Origin: Cladorhizidae sp. MBARI D1340-BT2
Taxonomy: Eukaryota > Porifera > Demospongiae > Poecilosclerida > Cladorhizidae
Direction: 5' to 3'
DNA length: 64,000 bases
Assembly: GCA_028752905.1 (NCBI GenBank)
Contig: JAQNBH010000011.1
Coordinates: 8,093,625-8,157,624, forward strand
Shown: positions 56,315 to 64,000 of the stretch, one piece after another
Position numbering within the stretch: position 1 is the first letter of the stretch
Layout: the number at the start of each line of letters is the position of its first letter
Notes under the pieces: generated by a model
What the model was told of the DNA's origin: nothing
Database searches by the model: none
Seen by the model: the letters and a program-made list of their open reading frames with translations, nothing else
Position numbers and translations under genes: made by a program

Positions 56315-56745
56315 TGAAAGGGTTAAGTGCAGACGGGCGGTACTACATGATAAAGTATGACCTCTACAAAGGTAGTCATACACCAACTACCCTTTGTCAA
56401 TTTCGCAATATTTTACGTATGATGGACAACATACATAGGGAAGGATATGTCCATGGTGATGTTCGACCTGCCAACTTGATCTTTGACAATGACGGCAAAG
56501 ATAGCTACATGATTGATTATGACTTGTCAAGAGAAATTAAGAAGTTTTATCCCTCTGGATACTTCTTGGATCCATCTATCCATCATCCCGAAGCAAGGAT
56601 GGGCCGTGTTATGCTTCAGAGTCATGACAGATACTCCCTTTCATTGATCATTGGTCAAAACTTCAAAGATAATGCATCAGAGAAGCTGTGTAAGCAGCTT
56701 CGCTCTGAGGAACCATCGAGTGAAATTTTAAAACTTATTGCTTAA
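56315..56745 (+). CDS. Protein-kinase-fold C-lobe (atypical kinase), last exon
   Basis: About 143 residues cover the hinge and C-lobe. GRYYMIKYDLYKGSHTPTTL is the hinge, IHREGYVHGDVRPANLIFD is the catalytic loop (HGD in place of HRD, with the base Asp and the metal-binding Asn kept), and YMIDYDLSREIKK replaces the DFG motif with DYD. The pattern is close to Fun-K1-like and other atypical kinase-like domains that are abundant in some sponge genomes. The exon probably starts after the acceptor AAATCTGCCAG at 56314 and ends at a normal stop. The N-lobe with the Gly-rich loop and ion-pair Lys was not found, so upstream exons or a truncation must be assumed. Confidence 0.62.
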
Positions 56746-57595
56746 CATTAACACCTGTAACTGCATGCACTTTGAATGCATCCCTCGTCTATATATTAAA
56801 AAATTATCAGTTTTTTCACCTTTGCATATGCATATACAATTACACGCAGTAAAAAAAAAATTAAGTTATATAGGTGAATATATATATAGAGGGCTGGCTT
56901 GATTAACTACGAGGGATGGCTGGATTAATTACAAAGTCTCGTCCCTTTTGCCCCTATAATTCTATCTCTATATGTGCACCTTTAAATTTTCATATGCACC
57001 TCCATACATCCATATGTCTGTGTGTGTGTTCTTTATTTTCAATGGTTATGGTATCATGGGGCAGTACAATGGCCACTAGCACTGCGCAGCAGAATAGTCT
57101 GGGGTAGCCATACCGAAATCACCAACCCTGGTCATGGGACCAGATGTTCTGTGAAGTCACAGGTGTTGACTCAATGGCATTGGTGGTTGGTTAGCACACA
57201 TCTAATCAGCTTCTATTCCTCCTCATCACGGACCAACACGCGATCCTGTTCACACACACACATAAAGCAACAATGAGGCAGGGGGCAGGTAAACAAGCGG
57301 GAGCAAGCAGGCAGGGAGCAGGTACGGGGATATGTTCACACGAAACTAAGTTCTATATTTAAGTTCTAGTGTCCTGGTGTGTTCAAAGAGCCCTAGGGTT
57401 ATCTTAGTTGAACAGTTGATATATGACAGCTTTCAGCTTGATGGCTATATAGGTCCTCATCAAACTCAGGATGAGACAGAAAGTATAACTTCACCAACTC
57501 ATCTTTCCCCATACCCACTGAATTTAGCTCCTGCTGGTGTCGCAGGATAGTGACTAGCTTGTTTGCCAAAAACCTATACTCCTTATTCGACATTC
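56746..57595. other. Mostly non-coding
   Basis: A minus-strand frame at 57399-57593 (MGKDELVKLYFLSHPEFDED) has a protein-like composition, but no domain or splice context was recognised. A poly-C tract of about 16 bases follows at 57597-57613. Confidence 0.3.
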
Positions 57596-57619
57596 GCCCC
57601 CCCCCCCCCCCCCTTACCC

Positions 57620-57990
57620 TCCCCAGGAGTATGGCAGTGGACGCTAATTATTTTTAGTAACGGGGAAATGCTCAGGGGATGTGGCACGCGAATGGGAGAG
57701 CTCCTCCCCCTCTCAAGTGACCACACCCTTCTCCCCTCCCTCTCCCCCATTGACAGGCCCCTCCCCCTCACAGGAAGTCCCCCTCCCCTCCCCAGGAGTA
57801 TGGCAGTGGATGCTAATTATTTTTAGGAATGGGGAAATGCTCAGTGGGTGTGGCATGTAGCTGGGGTAGCTCCTCCCCTCTCAAGTGACCACACCCTTCT
57901 CCCCCTCCCTCTCCACCACTGGCAGGCCACTCCCCCTCACACGAAGTCCCCCACCCTCGTCAGGAGTATGGCTGTGGACGCTAATTATAA
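57620..57990 (+). repeat. About 168-bp tandem repeat, 2.2 copies
   Basis: GAGTATGGCAGTGGACGCTA starts units near 57627, 57797 and 57963. Each unit holds CTCAAGTGACCACACCCTTC and pyrimidine-rich CTCCCCCTC blocks. Confidence 0.85.
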
Positions 57991-58130
57991 GGCACCTCGA
58001 TTCCAGTTCCAATATTGAATTCATCAACCCCAGTTCCAATATTGTGCACCTTAACCCCAGTTCCAATATTCTGCACCTTGACCCCAGTTGCAATATGGGG
58101 ACCTATGTCCCAGTTTCAATAGTAGGCACC
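57990..58130 (+). repeat. About 27-bp tandem repeat, 5 copies
   Basis: CCCCAGTTCCAATATT recurs near 58003, 58029, 58057, 58084 and 58109 with small variations. Confidence 0.85.
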
Positions 58131-58137
58131 TCGATTC

Positions 58138-58165
58138 CCCCTAGCCCTAGCCCTATCCCTAGTCC
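58138..58165. repeat. Telomere-like CCCTAG hexamers
   Basis: CCCTAGCCCTAGCCCTATCC followed by CTAGTCC, a degenerate interstitial telomere-like tract. Confidence 0.55.
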
Positions 58166-58179
58166 AGAACTCTAAGGGT

Positions 58180-60657
58180 TGCTCGTGAATAGCTATCACA
58201 TAAGGAATGCCCTCCTGTTCCTAGCAACTATAAGCTATGTTGTAACAGTGTAGCTGGTGAATAGCCATCACATAAGGAATGCCCTCCTGTTCCTAGCAAC
58301 TATAAGCTATAAGGTAACAGTGTTGCTGGTGAATAGCTATCACATAAGGAATGCCCTCCTGTTCCTAGCAACTAGAAGCTATGGGGTAACAGTGTTGCTG
58401 GTGAATAGCTATCACATAAGGAATGCCCTCTTGTTCCTAGCAACTATAAGTTATGAGGTAACATTGTTGCTGGTGAATAGCTATCACATAATAAGGAATA
58501 ACCTCCTGTTCCTGGCAACTATAAGCTATGAGGTAACAGTGTTGGCGATGAATAGCTTTCACATAAGGAATGTCCTCCTGTTCCTAGCAAATATAAGCTA
58601 TGGGGTACTGGTGAATAGCTATTACATAAAGAATGTCCTCATGTTCCTAGCAAGTATAATCTATGCAGTAACAGTGTTCCTGGTGAATATCTATCACATA
58701 AAGAATGCCCTCCTGTTCCTAGAAACTATAAGCTATGGGGTAACAGTGTTGCTGGTAAATAGCTATCAAATTAGGAATGCCCTCCTGTTCCTAGCAACTA
58801 TAAGCTATGGGGTAACAGTGTTGCTGGTGAATAGCTACCACATAAGGAAAGCCCTCCTGTTCCTAGCAACTAGAAGCTATGGGGTAACAGTGTTGCTGGA
58901 CATAAGGAATGTCGTACTGTTCCTAACAACTATAAGCTATGGGGTAACAGTGTTGCTGGTAAATAGCTATCAAATTAGGAATGCCCTCCTGTTCCTAGCA
59001 ACTATAAGCTATGGGGTAACAGTGTTGCTGGTGAATAGCTACCACATAAGGAAAGCCCTCCTGTTCCTAGCAACTAGAAGCTATGGGGTAACAGTGTTGC
59101 TGGACATAAGGAATGTCGTACTGTTCCTAACAACTATAAGCTATGGGGTAACAGTGTTGCTGGTGAATAGCTATCACATAAGGAATGCCCTCCTGTTCCT
59201 AGCAACTATAAGCTATGAGGTAACAGTATTGCTGCTAAATAGCTATCACATAATGAATGCCTGCCTGTTCCTAGTAACCATGAGCTATTGGGTAACAGTG
59301 TTGCTGGTGAATAGCTATTATATAAAGAATGCCCTCATGTTCCTAGCAACTATAAGCTTTGGGGTAACAGTGTTGCTGGTGAATAGCTATCACATAAAGA
59401 ATGCCCTCCTGTTCCTAGCAACTATAAGCTTTGGGGTAACAGTGTTGCTGGTGAATAGCTATCACATAAAGAATGCCCTCCTGTTCCTAGCAACTATAAG
59501 CTTTGGGGTAACAGTGTTGCTGGTGAATAGCTATCACATAAAGAATGCCCTCCTGTTCCTAGCAACCATAAGATATGAGGTAACATTGTTGCTGGTGAAT
59601 AGCTATCACATAATAAGGAATAACCTCCTGTTCCTGGCAACTATAAGCTATGAGGTAACAGTGTTGGCGATGAATAGCTTTCACATAAGGAATGCCATCC
59701 TGTTCCTAGCAGCTATAAGCTATGGGGTAACAGTGTTGCTGGTGAATAGCTATTACATAAAGAATGCCCTCATGTTTATAGCAAGTGTAATCTATGCAGT
59801 AACAGTGTTCCTGGTGAATATCTATCACATAAAGAATGGCCTAGCAACTATAAGCTATGGGGTAACAGTGTTGCTGGTGAATAGCTATCACATAAAGAAT
59901 GCCCTCCTGTTCCTAGCAACAATAAACTATGAGGTAACAGTGTTGTTGGTGAATAGCTATCTCTTAAGGAATGCCCACCTGTTCCTAGCAACCATAAGCT
60001 ATTGGGTAACAGTGATGCTGGTGAATAGCTATCACATAAGAGGAATGCCCTCCTGTTCCTAGCAACTTTAATCTATGGGGTAACAGTGTTTCTGGTGAAT
60101 AGCTATCACATAAGGAATACCCTCATGTTCCTAGCAACTATAAGCTATGAGGTAACAGTGTTGCTGGTGAATAGCTATAAGATAAGGAATACCCTCCTGT
60201 TCCTAGCAACTATAAGCCAAGGGATAACAGTGTTGCTGGTGAATAGCTATCACATAAGGAATTCCCTCCTGTTCCTAGCAACTAGGAGCTATGAGGTAAC
60301 AATGTTGCAGGTGAATAGCTATTACATAAAGAATGTCCTCCTGTTCTTAGCATAGCAACCATAAGATATGAGGTAACAGTATTGCTGGTGAATAACTATC
60401 ACATAAGGAATGCTCTCCTGTTCCTAGAAACTATAAGCTATGGGGTAACAGTTGCTGGTGAATTACTATCACATAAGGAATGCCCTCCTTTTCCTAGCAA
60501 CTATAAGCTATGAGGAAACAGTGTTTCTGGTTAATAGCTATCACATAAGGAAAGTCGTACTGTTCCTAGCAACTATAAGCTATGAGGTAACAGTGTTGCT
60601 GGTGAATAGCTATCACATAAGGAAAGTCGTACTGTTCCTAGCAACTATAAGCTATGG
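58180..60657 (+). repeat. 72-bp tandem repeat array, over 30 copies, with higher-order structure
   Basis: The unit begins GTGAATAGCTATCACATAAG, continues through CCCTCCTGTTCCTAGCAACT and ends ACAGTGTTGCTG. It is 72 bp, or 24 codons, so a 601-residue hydrophobic frame (VNSYHIRNALLFLATISYGV) stays open from 58257 to 60062. A 204-bp block (two full units plus one shortened unit) is duplicated at about 58754 and 58958. A longer block near 58440-58700 recurs about 1.12 kb later at 59560-59830. There is no start context, signal or known domain, so I read it as satellite DNA and not as a gene. Confidence 0.93.
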
Positions 60658-61235
60658 GGCACTTGCTCCCCCCACACATACAGACTTGGGTCAGGCACTT
60701 GCTCTCCCCACACATACAGACTTGGGTCAGACACTTGCTCCCCCCACACATACAGACTTGGGTCAGGCACTTGGTCCCCCCAAACATACAGACTTGGGTC
60801 AGTCATTGCTCCCCCCACACATACAGACTTGGGTCAGGCACTTGCTCCCCCCACACATATAGACTTGGTTCAGGCACTTCCTCCCCCCACACATACAGAC
60901 TTGGGTCAGGCACTTCCTCCCCCCACACATACAGACTTGGGTCAGGCACTTGCTCCCCCCACACATACAGACTTCCGTCAGACACTTACTCCCCCCACAC
61001 ATACAGACTTGGGTCAGGCACTTGGTCCCCCCACACATACAGACTTGGGTCAGACACTTGCCCCCCCCCCCCCCCCCCCACTTGGGTCAGACACTTGCTC
61101 CCCCCACACATACAGACTTGGGTCAGGCACTTGCTCCCCCCACACATACAGACGGGTCAGGTACTTGCTCCACCCACACATACAGACTTGGGTCAGACAC
61201 TTGCTCCCCCCACACATACAAACTTGGGTCAGAGA
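60657..61235 (+). repeat. 36-bp tandem repeat array, about 16 copies
   Basis: The unit CACTTGCTCCCCCCACACAT plus ACAGACTTGGGTCAGG is 36 bp. It starts directly at the end of the 72-bp array with no spacer. A poly-C expansion sits at about 61060-61079. Several frames on both strands are open only because the period is a multiple of three. Confidence 0.95.
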
Positions 61236-61569
61236 TGCCAGCCCTTGCAATGATGGCTGAGCACAAGGGCAGACACGTATTCACAGCCAACATGGCCACA
61301 GACAAGCAACATTAGAGATTCATTTAGGAACTGCACCATTGCCATCAACAGCAGCCACACCCAGTGGCTATAATAACCCTGTCCCCAAGACCAGACATTC
61401 TCATCATGCTAGGTGAACATTATTAGCACACTTGCTGTTATAGGAACATTATTAATAATTGCTGAGTAACAGAGTGGTGAAGACAGGGGGAGTGGTTAGT
61501 GATGGTGAACATTGTCTTGAGTGTTAGCGGGTTCATTTGTAGATCATAAAGGGTGGAAGTGTTAATCGG
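61236..61569. other. 3' flank of the NLR gene
   Basis: Non-coding sequence between the 36-bp array and the NLR stop codon. It presumably includes the 3' untranslated region; I saw no clear polyadenylation signal. Confidence 0.35.
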
Positions 61570-64000
61570 TCATAGCCTGATGTAGGTAAACTTGAGTTGT
61601 TTTAAAGCAGAAAAACCATTAGCACCAATCTTGTTGTTATGGATCATCAGAAATTCTAGATTATTACAAGTCTTGAGTGCACCTGCCATAGCCACTGCAC
61701 CACAGTCACCAATATTGTTATTACTGAGCCGCAGTAGTTGTAGATTATTACAAGTCTTGAGTGCACCTGCCAGAGCCACTGCACCATCGTCACCAATATT
61801 GTTATTATTGAGCCTCAGTTTTTTAAGATTATTACAAGTCTTGAGTGCACCTGCCAGAGCCACTGCACCTTCTTCGTCAATCTTGTTATTATTGAGACCC
61901 AGTTGTTTTAGATTATTACAAGTCTTGAGTGCACCTGCCAGAGCGACTGCACCTTCGGCACCAATCTTGTTATCATTGAAATCCAATATTTGTATAGAGT
62001 TTAGCTTGTTGAGGCTAACTTCTCTCAGTAATGCTGTAACATGTGCAGCATGTAAGAAACAACTATTCATAGTTAGGCATGTGACAGGGTGGGAAGCAGT
62101 GGTGATGACATAGCCCATAGCAGTCATGTCAGGAGGTGTGAGAGTAGAGCCATCAAAGACAAGCTTACCAGCTCTTCCCTCTACTAAGTTGTCACAGAGC
62201 AGACGTGTTTGAGACACAAATGCACAATGGACCTCATGCAAGATATCTTGTAATCTCTTGCTATCTGCAGGCCACATTATGTGCTGTATTTCTGCTAGTT
62301 TGTCTTCAGTCTTGCCTATGCTACAGTAAAACTTCCATACTACACGCATGTGCTTCGCTGCTGCATATTGGTTGACAATCTTCTTTTGTTCTCTATTTTT
62401 AAGTTGAGCTAAGTGGAGTGCTGCCAGATATTCCTGAAAGGTAAGGTGGAGAAAGGTGTAGGTATTGTCCAGTTGGTCTAGTTTAGCTGTTCTGTCCACC
62501 GTCAGCAAGCCGAGGGTAGGCGTATCATCCGGGCCAGTACAAAGGGAAAGTGGAACGTCGGTATCGCTCTGGCAAACAGTTTGTGAGGAGTTAGTGGTCA
62601 TATTAAAGGCGAGTCTGCAGATCTTGCGGAAATGTTTCTTGTCCCTTCGTCGTAAGTCTTTCAGTGAAGGGAGTGTAGCTGCTGCATTAGCACGCTTTAG
62701 ATTGCGCAAGACAATAAATTTTGTAAAATGTTCGTAGATATCTGCCTCATTTGCAGGAATCCCATGCTCATGCTCATGGAGAAAACATATCATGGCAGCA
62801 TGCACTGGTAGATAGCACATGTGGAGTAGGTTGGGATGGGAATTTAGATGTGCTTTCAGTTGAGCTGGTGAGCTACTATTGGGCGGGTGTGAAGTGAAGG
62901 GGTATTTGTCCACATATTCAAGGATTTGCTCAGGACTGAAGCCCAGCACTTCAACACGTATGTTAACATGAGGAGCACACCTTAGTTTCTCAGTGGCCAC
63001 TGGTCGCGATGCCACAATGATCATTGCCATGGGAAGGCATTCCTCATATAATAACAGATAGATAATGGACTTGGTTTCCTCTTGGGGATGGAACTCGTCC
63101 AATCCATCAAGGATAAAACACACCCCCTTGCCTTTAGATTGCGTAATGTCTGTGACCACCTTCTCACATTCTCCTCTGTCCTGGTAGAGAAGGCCGAGAA
63201 GATCTGACAAATTTTCAGTGGTTCTATTAGCTAGGTGTCGGAGAGGAACATGCAAGGTCAGTTTTGCACCCTTAAGCACGTCCCCACGTGTGGCCCAATC
63301 CCGGGAGACCTTGTGCAGCAAAGTTGTCTTGCCACTTCCCGGCCGACCCTCGACCAGCACTAGTGCTCCACTCTCGTACTCTCCAAACACGGCCTCAAAG
63401 TCAATCTTTTCCTTGGTCTCTAAAACATCGTCGATGTCTCCATGAACAGAGAATTCGTAAACATCAGTTACCTCGGTGCTCTTGGTGATAAGAGCGAGAT
63501 CAATGAAGGTGTTAGTCACCCTCGGAGGCCAAGAGTCTCGGGGGACTTCTCTAGTCTTGGAATAGAGCTTGAGAAGATGTTCCTTCTCTGGAAGAAAGCT
63601 TACGGTCAATGGAACAGATTGACTAATGACTTCCTCACTGCCTCTAGTGATGTGGCAGGTGTACTTGCCTTGAGCTCCTTGCCGGGCTGGCCTGATAGCA
63701 AGGATAGGGGTGTGTGCACCTGAGTAAGCCAGGCCATCAGTTAAGGGCTGGCCCTCCTTCACCCACTGGTACCACACTCCCTCATTGTCACTAACTTGCA
63801 CCTCCAAGAGTGCAGACTTGCCATCAGCTACTTCAGTGTCGCTAGACAGGTAGGCTACCCTTAGGGGGGACTCTGACCGGGGGGGCTTTGGCACCAGTGT
63901 TGTCTCGCATGGCTTCAGACACTCTCTGAAACTCATCTCTAAGTCCTCTGCGGCACGAACTCTCCCCACTTGCTTGCTGACCAGTGCATTGTGGAGGCTC
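61570..64000 (-). CDS. Ig-NACHT-LRR (NLR-type) innate immune receptor, 5' end outside the window
   Basis: A single open frame runs from the right edge to the stop at 61570, about 810 residues. Numbering from the codon at 63969: an Ig-like domain at about 35-125 (WYQWVKEGQPLTDG, GAHTPILAIRPA, GKYTCHI) that lacks the first disulphide Cys; a linker with FIDLALI; a NACHT NTPase with Walker A GRPGSGKTT (208-216), Walker B CFILDGLDE (284-292) and sensor ASRPVA (320-325); a winged-helix region ending in FLHLTFQEYLAALHLA; and about five NLRC3-type Leu-rich repeats (GAVALAGALKTCNNL) at the end. NLRs are cytosolic sensors that oligomerise through NACHT. The frame is still open at the edge, so an N-terminal signalling domain may precede. 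No internal stop is seen, so it looks functional. Confidence 0.93.
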   Translation of the reverse strand, partial: SLHNALVSKQVGRVRAAEDLEMSFRECLKPCETTLVPKPPRSESPLRVAYLSSDTEVADGKSALLEVQVSDNEGVWYQWVKEGQPLTDGLAYSGAHTPILAIRPARQGAQGKYTCHITRGSEEVISQSVPLTVSFLPEKEHLLKLYSKTREVPRDSWPPRVTNTFIDLALITKSTEVTDVYEFSVHGDIDDVLETKEKIDFEAVFGEYESGALVLVEGRPGSGKTTLLHKVSRDWATRGDVLKGAKLTLHVPLRHLANRTTENLSDLLGLLYQDRGECEKVVTDITQSKGKGVCFILDGLDEFHPQEETKSIIYLLLYEECLPMAMIIVASRPVATEKLRCAPHVNIRVEVLGFSPEQILEYVDKYPFTSHPPNSSSPAQLKAHLNSHPNLLHMCYLPVHAAMICFLHEHEHGIPANEADIYEHFTKFIVLRNLKRANAAATLPSLKDLRRRDKKHFRKICRLAFNMTTNSSQTVCQSDTDVPLSLCTGPDDTPTLGLLTVDRTAKLDQLDNTYTFLHLTFQEYLAALHLAQLKNREQKKIVNQYAAAKHMRVVWKFYCSIGKTEDKLAEIQHIMWPADSKRLQDILHEVHCAFVSQTRLLCDNLVEGRAGKLVFDGSTLTPPDMTAMGYVITTASHPVTCLTMNSCFLHAAHVTALLREVSLNKLNSIQILDFNDNKIGAEGAVALAGALKTCNNLKQLGLNNNKIDEEGAVALAGALKTCNNLKKLRLNNNNIGDDGAVALAGALKTCNNLQLLRLSNNNIGDCGAVAMAGALKTCNNLEFLMIHNNKIGANGFSALKQLKFTYIRL

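Noticed and set aside
57399..57593. Minus-strand frame with protein-like composition (DELVKLYFLSHPEFDED)
   Set aside because: Not recognised and no splice sites established; could be a real exon but not supportable.
58180..60657. Possible CRISPR or membrane-protein gene
   Set aside because: Pure tandem repeats without spacers; hydrophobic frame explained by the period.
60452..61315. Pro/His/Thr-rich frames on both strands
   Set aside because: Artefacts of the 36-bp array; period divisible by three, no start context or domain.
61592..62113. Plus-strand Leu/Ser/Pro-rich frame opposite the NLR
   Set aside because: Antisense shadow of the LRR array, whose 84-bp period keeps it open.
1..64000. 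tRNA, rRNA or other structured RNA genes
   Set aside because: I looked for tRNA-like arms and conserved rRNA blocks and found none I could defend; primer sites match tRNA ends only in reverse complement.

Overview
This window is from an animal nuclear genome. Genes are split by introns, AT-rich non-coding DNA dominates, transposon relics and minisatellites are dense, and there are no bacterial-style operons. The Ig-NACHT-LRR receptor at the right edge, the sponge-like kinase-fold gene and the mix of hAT, ISL2EU, Gmr1-like and Mag-like elements suggest an early-branching invertebrate. A demosponge is my best guess; this is an inference, not proven.

Layout. 1-2.1 kb: decayed ISL2EU-type DNA transposon (YqaJ nuclease facing a THAP/DDE transposase). 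2.4-5.3 kb: interspersed repeat with a second copy at 51.1-53.9 kb. 7.7-12.7 kb: hairpin and foldback repeats, hAT, non-LTR and gypsy relics, and a 564-bp Tigger/pogo element with TA duplication inserted in a 40-bp tandem array. 13.2-15.9 kb: tandem arrays and a large foldback. 16.065-21.723 kb: a complete, young LTR retrotransposon with nearly identical 402-bp LTRs and CCCTT target duplication. Its pol order is protease-integrase-RT-RNase H, the Gmr1-type arrangement. 21.7-27.5 kb: gene-poor, with a 19-bp minisatellite and a non-LTR relic.

27.6-48.6 kb: one host gene on the minus strand, an ABHD4/5-like alpha/beta hydrolase. I reconstruct four coding exons whose splice phases all agree (451 codons). 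Its introns are filled by retrotransposons: a Mag-like gypsy with TSD AGGAA (28.3-32.5 kb), a reversed gypsy relic with an embedded 22-bp minisatellite (33.5-36.5 kb), another gypsy (38.0-41.5 kb) and a copia relic (44.7-47.5 kb).

48.7-49.4 kb: another gypsy relic just upstream of that gene. 54.3-56.7 kb: plus-strand coiled-coil and kinase-fold coding pieces. 57.6-61.2 kb: a chain of tandem arrays (about 168, 27, 72 and 36 bp units). 61.6-64.0 kb: minus-strand Ig-NACHT-LRR innate immune receptor, continuing off the right edge.

Only the hydrolase, the NLR and probably the kinase-fold gene look like live host genes. Nearly every transposon reading frame carries frameshifts or stops.
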